From contig JAZQQY010000047.1 of NCBI GenBank assembly GCA_045629285.1, forward strand, positions 1 through 64,000: a stretch of 64,000 bases of DNA. The letters run 5' to 3'. Both the position numbers and the translations under genes were made by a program. Shown in pieces: positions 52,217 to 60,985 of the stretch (its first letter is position 1; each line of letters begins with the position of its first letter). Source of the DNA: UBA1723 sp045629285 (GTDB lineage Bacteria; Bacteroidota; Bacteroidia; Bacteroidales; Paludibacteraceae). The notes below the pieces were generated by a model that saw nothing but the letters and a program-made list of their open reading frames with translations, did no database searches and was not told where the DNA came from.

Positions 52217-53083
52217 TTATTTTACGAATCCTGGTTCAGGTAGGTGCATCCCGACCATTGTCAAACCATTCTCTTTTGCGTAGTTGATAAACTTAACTCT
52301 CGACTTCACAGCCTCAGTCGAATCCATGTCGTATGATGCACAGAATTCCGGGTGAGCCATCTGAAGAGCCATGCCGTGCATCAAGTCGCCGATAACCAAA
52401 GCCTTGCCTGCCTGGAAAACAGTGTGGCCTGGAGTGTGGCCGTGAGCATCCATCGGAATCACACTTCCTGGAAGAGTATCGTTGAAATTAAACTTCTGGA
52501 TATCCTCTGCGTATATTTTGGCTAACTCCACCTGCTTTTCATTATTCTCTGTCATACCCAACCAAGCTTCAAGCTCTGTTTTTGCAACGTAAACCTTAGC
52601 ATTAGGGAATGCCTTCTGACCATTAGCAATCAAGCCGCCGATGTGGTCGAAGTGAAGGTGAGTAAGATAAACGAATTTGATATCTTCCGGTTTGATGCCT
52701 AGTGAGTTTAGCGACTGGACAAGAAGACTGCCTGGCAAACCAAGACCAGCGTCGCAAAGAATATTCATCGAATCCTTTTGCAAAAGCACTGCACTCATCG
52801 AAGCTGGAATGCCATTGGAGATTCCAAGACTGTCGGCTAAGTCGGTCGTAACGTCGCCAAATAATTTAAGATCATTATTTTTGCGTTCAGCATTGTCGCG
52901 AAGCCAAGTCACTTTGACATCGCCAAGCTGCATAGAGCAGATTGAACTGTCCGCATTAACTACTAATTCAGAGGAAGAAACCTCCTGAGTGCATTGTACT
53001 GCCTGTTGAGGCTCATTGCTTGACTTGTTGTTGCAAGCGGTTGCCATCAGTGCAATTACTGGAATAAAAAGACGTTTCATCAT
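52217..53083 (-). CDS. Metallo-beta-lactamase-fold lipoprotein
   Basis: 288 residues from the ATG at 53083 (53080 is equivalent). Lipobox 'ALMATAC' followed by a Ser/Asn-rich spacer. The MBL motif THLHFDHIGG has the HxHxDH zinc ligands; others are 'GHTPGHTVFQ' and the end 'GMHLPEPGF'. The order fits the AHL-lactonase/parathion hydrolase branch (AiiA-like), but substrates vary widely. Exported to the envelope. A -7 element lies at 53114-53121. Single gene. Confidence 0.88.
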   Translation of the reverse strand: MMKRLFIPVIALMATACNNKSSNEPQQAVQCTQEVSSSELVVNADSSICSMQLGDVKVTWLRDNAERKNNDLKLFGDVTTDLADSLGISNGIPASMSAVLLQKDSMNILCDAGLGLPGSLLVQSLNSLGIKPEDIKFVYLTHLHFDHIGGLIANGQKAFPNAKVYVAKTELEAWLGMTENNEKQVELAKIYAEDIQKFNFNDTLPGSVIPMDAHGHTPGHTVFQAGKALVIGDLMHGMALQMAHPEFCASYDMDSTEAVKSRVKFINYAKENGLTMVGMHLPEPGFVK

Positions 53084-53113
53084 GTTTGTGTTACGTGTTT
53101 GATTTAATGAGGG

Positions 53114-53121
53114 CAAAATTA
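53114..53121 (-). promoter_or_regulatory. -7 promoter element of the MBL lipoprotein
   Basis: Reads TAATTTTG on the minus strand, 31 bases before the start at 53083. Confidence 0.5.
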
Positions 53122-53262
53122 GGAATTATAATTTGAAAACGCATGATTTTATATTACATCCATATATTTTGAAGACTAAAAAAATCCCATCAGTTTTGGG
53201 GCATTACGAATATTTTTATAAATTGCGAAAAATTTAGATTTTCCTTACGAAGAAAAAAGTAT

Positions 53263-54438
53263 ATGAGTAATAAGATGTTGAAATTTTGTCGCTACTTCAG
53301 ACAAAGCGTTGGCACACTACTGGTGACGATAGGTGTGTGCGTACTTGTTGCCGTACTTACTTTTTCTTGGGCATTCTTGAACCCGATCGCTCGTGCTCTT
53401 GATGCTATTGCTTTTACTGATAACTATTTATATACAGAGAACTTAAAAGAGGGAGATCTGGATTATTGCAAGAATGTTGCATTTGTCAACATGTCCGGAG
53501 TATATTCAAGAGGAGAAATCGCGGAAGGTCTTGAGTATATTTCCAAGTTCGGTCCTAGAGTCGTTGCGATGGATTGTATTTTCAGCAACAATATGACTTC
53601 TGATGCACGTGAGAATGATAGTCTTCGTAATGTAATTTCGCGAATTCCCAATTTCGTATCTGCACAACGTATCGTGAAGATGGGAGACAGTGTGGCAGTA
53701 GAGCAATCTTTCTACCACGATGTATGTTATAATGCCAGTGTGAATATCGAAGACGGAATCGTTCGGCATTTTTCACCAGACAGTGTAACTGTTGGCGGAC
53801 TTACACTTCCATCATTCGTTGGAGAAATCATTCGTTTAGGTTATCCTGAAGCGTATAAGAATCTGCAGGAGAGAAATAACGAGGAAGAACTTATCAATTA
53901 CAAGAAGATGCAGGTTGACGTGTTCGACATGCGCAAGATATTGGATATGGATCTGTTCTTGGATTCATTCGATGTCCATGACAGAGTAATCCTTGTCGGA
54001 GATATGGACGACTTGAGAGACTACCATACAATCGCTACTGAACTTTATGGTATGCGTCGTATCAACGGAACATTGATCCATGCGTATAGCATTACGACAG
54101 CAACGGACGAGCATCGTCTCATAACAAATATGAGCGAGGAGTGGGCATTAATCTGGGGCTTATTGATTACGCTTGCTTTCAACTATTTTTGTTGCTGGGC
54201 TTACGAAGCTTACGAGAAGACAAACGGAATGATCATCAACTTCACACAGCTAGGATTCCTTCTTGGAATGATGTTGCTTGGAGGTTTGACATTCATTAAT
54301 TTCAGATATAATCTCAACTATACTTATGCCATGATTGGTGTAGGTCTTGGTGGTTTCTCTAGTGAACTTTGGTTGTGGCTTGAGTCGCTTCCCCCATACT
54401 TGTGGTTGGCTAAGAAGTGGAAATGGTTGAATCTGTAA
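53263..54438 (+). CDS. CHASE2-domain membrane protein
   Basis: 391 residues. A transmembrane segment at about 17-37, then a large extracytoplasmic region with CHASE2 landmarks (FVNMSGVYSRGEIAEGLEYI; GPRVVAMDCIFSNNMTSDAR; RVILVGDMDDLRDYHTIATE; GTLIHAYSITT) and three C-terminal membrane segments (about 288-370). CHASE2 is an extracellular sensory domain usually joined to a kinase or cyclase; here no such effector is attached, only a short cytoplasmic tail. First gene of a set with the WG/caspase and DUF4384 genes, which suggests it passes an envelope signal to them. Confidence 0.85.
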   Translation: MSNKMLKFCRYFRQSVGTLLVTIGVCVLVAVLTFSWAFLNPIARALDAIAFTDNYLYTENLKEGDLDYCKNVAFVNMSGVYSRGEIAEGLEYISKFGPRVVAMDCIFSNNMTSDARENDSLRNVISRIPNFVSAQRIVKMGDSVAVEQSFYHDVCYNASVNIEDGIVRHFSPDSVTVGGLTLPSFVGEIIRLGYPEAYKNLQERNNEEELINYKKMQVDVFDMRKILDMDLFLDSFDVHDRVILVGDMDDLRDYHTIATELYGMRRINGTLIHAYSITTATDEHRLITNMSEEWALIWGLLITLAFNYFCCWAYEAYEKTNGMIINFTQLGFLLGMMLLGGLTFINFRYNLNYTYAMIGVGLGGFSSELWLWLESLPPYLWLAKKWKWLNL

Positions 54439-54564
54439 CGATGTTTGCTTGAAAGACAAGATGTGCGCGAATAGTGAAATAGGAGGCACTCGCTTTCGGA
54501 TTTCGCATGTAATCTGTATAGGGTTTGAAAGTTTATAAAAATGAAATAGAAGATGAGATACAAT

Positions 54565-56586
54565 ATGAAAAGAATAGTTCTAGCATTTTTGACATTGCTT
54601 CTATGCTTGCCTACTTTTGCAGCATTGAAGGCAATGAAAAATCAGAAGACAGGTAAATGGGGATTCCAGGATCCTAAGACTCTTCGTACGGTTATCCAGT
54701 ATAATTACGATGAAGTTGACCCGGCACACTCGTTTGTCGGATCAAAGGATTATGCAGTTGTACGCCAGGGTAAGTTCTGGGGCGTGATCAACACTGAAGG
54801 AGAAGTAATTGCAAAGATGGTGTTCAAGAATAAGAACATCGCATTCAAGGCTGCTCATGCACAGTGGAGAAAGGCTCGTCTGGAGGATTATCTTTACGAT
54901 GCTGCCGACGCTAACGGCAAGTTCGGTTACGCTAACTACTATGGTGATTGGGTGATATCACCGGTTTTTGATGAGATTGATGATACATACACATTGTCTG
55001 CTGCTTCTGAGTTTGCAGTCGTTAAGCATAAAGGTCTTTGGGGTGCGATTGATGCAGATGCAAAATATATCATCAAACCAGTCATGTTGACTAAGGAATC
55101 GCTTCTTCAGGCTGCTAAGGAGTGGGGTGAGTATGCTCCTCTAGGACAGACAGCTTACGAGGCAATGGATTCTCAGACAAGAAAGAAAGGTTTTGCCAAT
55201 TATCTTGGTAACTGGATCGTAAAGCCATTCCTTGATGATTACGACAAGACTTGTATGTTTACTCCAGACCGTAACTTTGCTGTTGTAAAGCGTGGCGGAA
55301 AATGGGGATGTGTGGACCGTGGTGAGAAGTGGATTGTTCAGCCAGGATATGCTACTGCTGCAGAGGCTAAGAAAGCAGGTTTCGCATGGCAGATGAAGAA
55401 CCCTAAGGCTGGAACTCGTCCATCTGAGGCTCACAATGTAGATGATGGTAAGTTTAAGAACTCGTTGTTGGCTAGTGCGGCTCCTGCTACACCAGCAAAA
55501 CCAGCAACTCCGTCTACTCCGGCAAAACCAACTGTGACTCCATCTACACCTTCACAGCCAGTTTCGCCAAGTGCTCCTACGATTACAATCATCTCGCCTA
55601 AGGATGGCGCTCAGTACACAAATCCTGAGATGACATTTGTATATCAGGCTAAGACTGCTGATGGAAGCAAGCCTTCTATCACTGCGTATATCAATGGAGA
55701 GCTTCAGCCGACTACTAAGGGCGTCAAGCAGTTGTCGGATCAGATCACGCTTACTCTTCCACGTAAGGAGGATGTTTGCAGAGTTCAGTTGATTGCTAAG
55801 GATAGCAAGGGAATGAGCAGTGATCCTGCTGTTGTAAGATTGTATTACAAGGCTGATCAGAACAAGCCTGCATTGCATGTGGTTTCTGTCGGTGTAAGTG
55901 ATTACGATCAGGCTGACTTGAAGCTTCAGCACGCTTCTAAGGATGCAGCTGATTTCTTGAGTGCAGTCCAGAACAGCAATTTGACATATTATAAGAATTT
56001 GGCTACAGCTTCTCTTGTTACAGATAAGAACGCTAACGACCGCAAGATCAAGAAGGAACTTTCTCAGCTTGTAAACAAGGTAGAGCAGGGAGATGTTATT
56101 TTGCTATACTTCTCTGGTCACGGTGCTAAGGAGGGAGATGAGACATACTTCTTGTCGGCAAATGCCGAGAGCGAGGATTTGTTCTCTACTGCCGTTAATT
56201 TCGACGTTATTCGAAGCGCGACAAAGCGTTTGAAGGATAAGAGATGTAAGATCATCATCTTCATGGATGCATGTCACTCTGGTGCAATGTACGGACAGAA
56301 GTCAGTGGCCGAGCCATTCTCTCTAGCTGATCCAGGCATAATCGGATTCTACTCAAGTACTGCAAGCCAGAAGTCTAACGAAAGCGAGGAGTGGAAGAAT
56401 GGTATCTTCACTAAGGCTTTGATTGAGGGTATCAACGGTAAGGCTGTAGACGAGGAGGGCAACATCACAATCGACGGTTTGGAGAAGTACATCCGTCAGC
56501 AGGTCCGCACGTCGACAAGCGGAAAGCAGATGCCAATCTTTGAAAATAAACAAGGTAATTATATATTGTTCCCAAAAAGAAACTAA
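54565..56586 (+). CDS. Exported WG-repeat / Ig / caspase-like (C14) protease
   Basis: 673 residues from the ATG at 54565 (a further ATG lies 12 bases upstream). Signal peptide to about residue 19. Residues 25-290 hold five or so WG repeats (KTGKWGFQDPK, RQGKFWGVINTEGEV, KHKGLWGAIDADAKY, RGGKWGCVDRGEKW). A Pro/Thr-rich linker follows, then an Ig-like domain (about 340-430: ITIISPKDGAQYTNPEMTFV). The caspase/metacaspase domain starts at 'ALHVVSVGVSDYDQADLKLQ', with His519 in FSGHGAKEGD and Cys570 in MDACHSGAMY, both intact. Caspase-like proteases cut after basic or acidic residues; target unknown. Probably acts in the envelope. Confidence 0.9.
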   Translation: MKRIVLAFLTLLLCLPTFAALKAMKNQKTGKWGFQDPKTLRTVIQYNYDEVDPAHSFVGSKDYAVVRQGKFWGVINTEGEVIAKMVFKNKNIAFKAAHAQWRKARLEDYLYDAADANGKFGYANYYGDWVISPVFDEIDDTYTLSAASEFAVVKHKGLWGAIDADAKYIIKPVMLTKESLLQAAKEWGEYAPLGQTAYEAMDSQTRKKGFANYLGNWIVKPFLDDYDKTCMFTPDRNFAVVKRGGKWGCVDRGEKWIVQPGYATAAEAKKAGFAWQMKNPKAGTRPSEAHNVDDGKFKNSLLASAAPATPAKPATPSTPAKPTVTPSTPSQPVSPSAPTITIISPKDGAQYTNPEMTFVYQAKTADGSKPSITAYINGELQPTTKGVKQLSDQITLTLPRKEDVCRVQLIAKDSKGMSSDPAVVRLYYKADQNKPALHVVSVGVSDYDQADLKLQHASKDAADFLSAVQNSNLTYYKNLATASLVTDKNANDRKIKKELSQLVNKVEQGDVILLYFSGHGAKEGDETYFLSANAESEDLFSTAVNFDVIRSATKRLKDKRCKIIIFMDACHSGAMYGQKSVAEPFSLADPGIIGFYSSTASQKSNESEEWKNGIFTKALIEGINGKAVDEEGNITIDGLEKYIRQQVRTSTSGKQMPIFENKQGNYILFPKRN

Positions 56587-56606
56587 AATAGAGGAGGACG
56601 TAGATT

Positions 56607-57479
56607 ATGAAGAGACTAGTATCAGTTGCTAGCATGCTACTAATGGCAGCTGCAACATTCGCAGGAAATCTTTTCGTATATTCTGTTACGGGAAGTGTTG
56701 AGAAAAAGGCAGGGAACGCTTGGCAGACGCTTACAAAGCGTGCTGAGCTTCAGGAATCTGATGTCGTTCGTGTGAAAGATGGTGCAAGCCTATCTATCAT
56801 TGACAAATCGGCTCAGAAGATATACGCTACTGGTGCTGTAGATGGTAAGTCGATCGGAAGTATCATCAAGGAGCAGGGTAATGCATCATCTGCATCGGCA
56901 CAGTTTGTAGGTCACGCTGTAAAGTCGTTGTTCAACGGAAATGGAACTGACAATATCAGCCATTCGGCTGCCGGATGTACATATCGTGGTGATATTATCG
57001 AGAGCGACATTGCAAAGGCAATCTTGGCTAAGAAGAACGCAGACGAGCAGTTCAACGTAAGCAACGAGAAGAGTGATTTCGGTATCTCATTCGATCTTGT
57101 CGACAAGAAGACAGGTGAGATCGTAGTTGCTGCTAAGCCAGGTAGAGAGGTTTACTTCAGAATCAAGAACAATAGCTCTAAGATCCTTTATGTAAACGTT
57201 ATCGACATCGCATCAGACGGTCAGTTTGCAGAGTGTTTGCCAATTGACGATGCTCAGACATTGTCTCACTTGTTGATCCCTTCAAACTGTGTAATCGACC
57301 TTGAGGATTTCCCAGTTGAGTTGACTTACCCACTAGGTACAGACAACCTTGTATTGGTGGCTTGTGAGGTGCCTTACGATCTTCGTCAGGTGAACAAGTT
57401 CTTGAAGATGCCCAACATCAAGGCTGACGCAAAGCAGCAGATTGGTGTCTACTCACGCACTATTGCGATAATGCAGTAA
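56607..57479 (+). CDS. DUF4384-containing exported protein
   Basis: 290 residues, signal peptide to about residue 19 (AAATFAG). Residues 20-90 resemble a FecR/SH3-like beta region (VYSVTGSVEKKAGNAWQTLT). Residues 150-290 fit DUF4384: 'REVYFRIKNNSSKILYVNVI' and 'VLVACEVPYDL'. DUF4384 is often joined to caspase/C14 or protein-kinase proteins, so its presence 20 bases after the caspase gene supports a shared system. No catalytic residues recognised. Confidence 0.8.
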   Translation: MKRLVSVASMLLMAAATFAGNLFVYSVTGSVEKKAGNAWQTLTKRAELQESDVVRVKDGASLSIIDKSAQKIYATGAVDGKSIGSIIKEQGNASSASAQFVGHAVKSLFNGNGTDNISHSAAGCTYRGDIIESDIAKAILAKKNADEQFNVSNEKSDFGISFDLVDKKTGEIVVAAKPGREVYFRIKNNSSKILYVNVIDIASDGQFAECLPIDDAQTLSHLLIPSNCVIDLEDFPVELTYPLGTDNLVLVACEVPYDLRQVNKFLKMPNIKADAKQQIGVYSRTIAIMQ

Positions 57480-57503
57480 GAAATAGTAAGTGAAAATATT
57501 ATT

Positions 57504-57529
57504 GGGCGACGTGAATGTTCTCGTCGCCC
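57504..57529 (+). terminator. Terminator of the CHASE2-caspase-DUF4384 unit
   Basis: Arms 57504-57511 and 57522-57529, 8 bp perfect, followed by T6. 25 bases after the stop codon. The sequence after the second arm is nearly identical to that at 60914-60935. Confidence 0.85.
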
Positions 57530-57597
57530 TTTTTTGTTGCTATACAACAACAATGAAAACTGCAATTGCTTATTTTTGATGATTTTATTTCAAATCT

Positions 57598-57628
57598 TTT
57601 GGATTAATGCTTTTTGCGTCTATATTTG
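57598..57628 (+). promoter_or_regulatory. Consensus promoter before the small sorting-tail protein
   Basis: TTTG (57598-57601), 19-base spacer, TATATTTG (57621-57628): a perfect Bacteroidetes promoter. The leader would be about 80 bases. Confidence 0.85.
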
Positions 57629-57714
57629 CAAAGCAATTGTCGTTGTGACGATAGCATTTCCCAAACGATTTGTGTCAAGGAAATAAAAGGATTTAATAAC
57701 AAAAAATTGAATTT

Positions 57715-58185
57715 ATGATTAAACGATTTATCTCTACCTTGTCTGTAATATTTTTGGCATTTGGAGTATATGCAGAATCAAAGTATATGACTGTTGAAAA
57801 GAACGATGGCTCAAAGATTTCGTTCTTGTTGGACAATAACCCTGTCATTACATATCAGAATGATAATCTTGTAATCAATAAGGATGCCAAGACAACATAT
57901 TCATTAGAGGATATCAAAAATTATCATTTCACTGAGTCAGATGATTCTAAAGTTGAGATGTTTTCATCAAATACAATGAATATTGTGTGGTTGGATGACG
58001 CAACAATTGAAGTTAATAATGCTATGTCCAATACCGTTGTAATGCTAACTGCGGTAAACGGAGTTGTTGTGGCTAATACAAAGGCAGATTCGGAGGGTAA
58101 GGCTACAGTAAAGATTCCTAATCAGGCTGGAGTTTATGTACTTTCTGCTGGCAACCAATCTTTCAAGATTATTAGAAAAAAATAA
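57715..58185 (+). CDS. Small exported protein with N-terminal KNDG module and sorting-like tail
   Basis: 156 residues. Signal peptide to about residue 20. Residues 22-75 are a beta module (YMTVEKNDGSKISFLLDNNP; TYSLEDIKNYHFTE) shared with the two downstream proteins. The last 75 residues are a beta-sandwich ending 'GVYVLSAGNQSFKIIRKK', which resembles a T9SS type-A C-terminal sorting domain. So almost nothing is left between the two modules. Possible surface display; function unknown. Confidence 0.8.
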   Translation: MIKRFISTLSVIFLAFGVYAESKYMTVEKNDGSKISFLLDNNPVITYQNDNLVINKDAKTTYSLEDIKNYHFTESDDSKVEMFSSNTMNIVWLDDATIEVNNAMSNTVVMLTAVNGVVVANTKADSEGKATVKIPNQAGVYVLSAGNQSFKIIRKK

Positions 58186-58219
58186 AGGTGTGTGGCACCT
58201 ATAAGGATTTATTAATTTA

Positions 58220-58250
58220 TGCTCGTATAATTGAAAGGCTTATACGAGCA
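58220..58250 (+). terminator. Hairpin in the leader of the large LRR gene
   Basis: Arms 58220-58229 and 58241-58250, 10 bp perfect with an 11-base loop, no T tract. It lies 35 bases after the previous stop and 17 before the next start; either weak terminator or a leader structure. Confidence 0.5.
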
Positions 58251-58266
58251 AGGAATATTAGGAGTT

Positions 58267-60873
58267 ATGAGGAAAAAACTATATGTATTAGCAACATTAT
58301 TGGGGTTATGTACACCATTCTTTGCTGCAACTGACATGTGTGTCATTAAAAAGAATGGAGAGATTGTAAAATTTGATGTTGAAGAAGTTAAAGAAGTCAT
58401 CTATCAGAAACATACAGATTCTCCAATCATTGAGACTCCTGCTGTAGATGCTGCAAGTTCGGATTTGAGATATTTCATTCTTAATGACGATGAAGTTGAG
58501 GTCACTGGATTTATAAATGGTTCGGCGAATATAGTCGTGCCTGCAAGAGTGACTATTAGCGGAAAAACATATATTGTTACAAGTATTGGAAAAGGGGCTT
58601 TTGAAGAACAAACCCGAATTAAAACTGTGACTCTTCCAAACACAATCAAAATTATAGGAGAATCTGCGTTTGAGGATTGTGAAAATCTAACGAGTATTAA
58701 TATTCCGTCAAGTGTCACTGTCATAGAAGAAGATGCTTTTGCTGGTTGTGAAAAACTTACAAATGTATCGCTTAACGAAGGCTTGACTACAATCGGAGGA
58801 TGGGCGTTTGACGGATGCTCTAGCTTTACAAGTATTAAAATTCCTTCTAGTGTCAATTTTATCGGAGCAAACGCTTTTTTAAACACTGATAATATTGAAC
58901 CAGGAGTTTTGATTTATGACAATGGTACAAAATGCTATGGCGTAATTGGTGATAGAGAAAAAATCACAGAGGTTGTGATTCCAGAAGGAGTTATAAGTAT
59001 TGGAGATAAGGCTTTTTCTTTTGACGAATGGGAATGTAATCTGTCACGTGTCGTAATTCCATCTACTGTTACACTTATTGGAAATAGAGCTTTTGAATAT
59101 TGTAGGAACTTGAATAACATAAATGTGCCATCTAGTGTCACTGAAATCGGAGAAGGTGCATTTTATTACTGTACAAATGCAGATGTTGTAGTAGACAATA
59201 CTTTAGACAATATTAAATTCTACGATTACGATGACATAGCTGTTTCATATGACAAAAGCAATGCTTTTGAAGGATGTAAGTCTGTAAAATTCAACATTGG
59301 AATTCACGCTGGAGAAAATGCAACAATCGTAGAGTCGGAGTACCTAAATGTCGTTGAGGGAGGTAAGTATATAGTGTACAATCCATCAATTGACGGTGGC
59401 GAGATGAAATTTGAGGTTTTGAGAGTATCTGGAAGTGCTGGTGATAAGGTTGTTGAATTTAAGGTATACCTTGATGGTGACGATGCGGATGGAAAGACAT
59501 TTGCTTTAGGTGATGATGTTGATCATGCTTCTTATTTTGGTCGTGTCAATGGACAATTGGGAGCTTTGAAACAGGCTTATGCTGTTGAATATGCTAAGGA
59601 CGTGATTTTTGCATTGTCTTATTCTGCAGATAGTTATATGATCACATCTGCAACTGTTAATAAAAAAGTAAAAGATGCTGGTGCTCTAGTGTCTAGATTC
59701 GGAACTTTGACTACATCTGGTTCGTCTGACGTCGACCCAGACAATACTGATATTGAAAAGATAGATTCTGCTGAAGAAATTCAGGTGAAGGCAGGTGGAA
59801 CATATTACGCATCTAATTATATAAAGGATTTCACTTTTAAGGTTAAAAGCGTTTCTGGAAGCTATTTGAACAAAAATCAGGTTGTGGAATTTGAGATTGA
59901 CGGAAAGTCATTTGTGCTTTCTGATGCAGGTGCTTCATATTTGATGTGGACTGGAGAAAGATTTGAAGCTGTAGGAAAGGCAGTTGCTGATGCTAATGCA
60001 GAATCTGTCGTTATGGTTCTTGCTTGTGCTAACTCATCAGCAGATTATACATTTGTTTCGCCAAGGCATAATGCCTCGCTTTATTTAGGAGGAGCTCGCG
60101 AGACATTGTTCAGCAACTATCAGAAAGATGCAGAGGTACAGACATCTTACGATGAGATTCAAGTAAAAGTAGGAGGAACATATTATGCTTCTAATCCTAT
60201 AAAAGACTTTACGTTTAAGGTAATGGCGGTGTCGGGTCACTATGTTGATCAAACTCAGGTTGTTATTATAGATATTGACGGTGTTGAGTATGAACTTTCT
60301 GATGCTGGAAATTCATTCCTAATCTGGACAGGTGAAAATTTTGTCACTGCCAACACTTCTGCTGCTAGAAATAGTGCAAAGAAAGTTGTGGCTTGCTTAT
60401 CTCTTGTAAATTCAGAGGCTGATTACACTTTAATGTCTGCTACTAAAAATAGCACATTGAAATTATTAGGTGCAGCTCAAACATTATTCTCTACAACTTC
60501 AGATCAGATAAGCCAACCTGTTGAAGCCACTACTTCTATTTCTCCAAGAGTAGGTGATGAGTATTGGGTTTCAAATAATAAGTTAGGTCTTTCTAAGCAG
60601 CTTTTGACAATTGATAATATCGGAGAAACGACTATTACGCTAACTCTTGCAAACCAAACTATTACTATAGGTAGTGCAAATGTCGACAAGTCATACGCTG
60701 TTTTCTATGCAAATAACGGAGTATTTAAAGCAGCGTCAATGTCTGATGCAAAAGCAAATGCTGAAAGTGTATTGTTTATTTGTAAATCTGGTGCTATATT
60801 GGCAAGTGGAACACTAGCCAATAGCTATGACATTTATTCATATGCAGGAGAAACTACTTTTGTTAAGAGATAA
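58267..60873 (+). CDS. BspA-type LRR surface protein with four C-terminal repeats
   Basis: 868 residues from the ATG at 58267, with the signal peptide ending at TPFFA. Residues 25-45 are the KNGEIVKFDVEEVKEV module. Then a beta module close to the one in the lipoprotein at 227-1303, and LRR units to about residue 345 (LTSINIPSSVTVIEEDAFAG). The last 500 residues contain four related domains of about 110 residues: at about 365, 505 and 635 (two very similar, starting EIQVKAGGTYYASN and EIQVKVGGTYYASN) and one at about 760. Likely an exposed adhesin-like protein. No T9SS tail is obvious. Own terminator. Confidence 0.82.
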   Translation: MRKKLYVLATLLGLCTPFFAATDMCVIKKNGEIVKFDVEEVKEVIYQKHTDSPIIETPAVDAASSDLRYFILNDDEVEVTGFINGSANIVVPARVTISGKTYIVTSIGKGAFEEQTRIKTVTLPNTIKIIGESAFEDCENLTSINIPSSVTVIEEDAFAGCEKLTNVSLNEGLTTIGGWAFDGCSSFTSIKIPSSVNFIGANAFLNTDNIEPGVLIYDNGTKCYGVIGDREKITEVVIPEGVISIGDKAFSFDEWECNLSRVVIPSTVTLIGNRAFEYCRNLNNINVPSSVTEIGEGAFYYCTNADVVVDNTLDNIKFYDYDDIAVSYDKSNAFEGCKSVKFNIGIHAGENATIVESEYLNVVEGGKYIVYNPSIDGGEMKFEVLRVSGSAGDKVVEFKVYLDGDDADGKTFALGDDVDHASYFGRVNGQLGALKQAYAVEYAKDVIFALSYSADSYMITSATVNKKVKDAGALVSRFGTLTTSGSSDVDPDNTDIEKIDSAEEIQVKAGGTYYASNYIKDFTFKVKSVSGSYLNKNQVVEFEIDGKSFVLSDAGASYLMWTGERFEAVGKAVADANAESVVMVLACANSSADYTFVSPRHNASLYLGGARETLFSNYQKDAEVQTSYDEIQVKVGGTYYASNPIKDFTFKVMAVSGHYVDQTQVVIIDIDGVEYELSDAGNSFLIWTGENFVTANTSAARNSAKKVVACLSLVNSEADYTLMSATKNSTLKLLGAAQTLFSTTSDQISQPVEATTSISPRVGDEYWVSNNKLGLSKQLLTIDNIGETTITLTLANQTITIGSANVDKSYAVFYANNGVFKAASMSDAKANAESVLFICKSGAILASGTLANSYDIYSYAGETTFVKR

Positions 60874-60896
60874 TACTATTTCATAATTAGTGTATG

Positions 60897-60924
60897 AAGG
60901 TGACGGGAATATTCTCGTCGCCTT
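60897..60924 (+). terminator. Terminator overlapping the next promoter
   Basis: Arms 60897-60909 and 60912-60924 form 13 pairs with two G:U, then T6. The T tract TTTTTTG is also the -33 box of the next promoter (see below). Confidence 0.8.
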
Positions 60925-60925
60925 T

Positions 60926-60955
60926 TTTGTTGCTATTGTTTTATCGCTATATTTG
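60926..60955 (+). promoter_or_regulatory. Promoter of the FISUMP gene
   Basis: TTTG (60926-60929), 18 bases, TATATTTG (60948-60955). Consensus boxes; the start ATG is 31 bases further at 60986. Confidence 0.8.
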
Positions 60956-60985
60956 CAATATAATGCTAAAATTAAAATCGTAACT

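Noticed and set aside
58400..59200. Tandem DNA repeats resembling a CRISPR or satellite array
   Set aside because: The periodicity comes from BspA leucine-rich repeats in the protein; there are no conserved repeats with unique spacers. The same holds for 227-1303 and 21165-22241.
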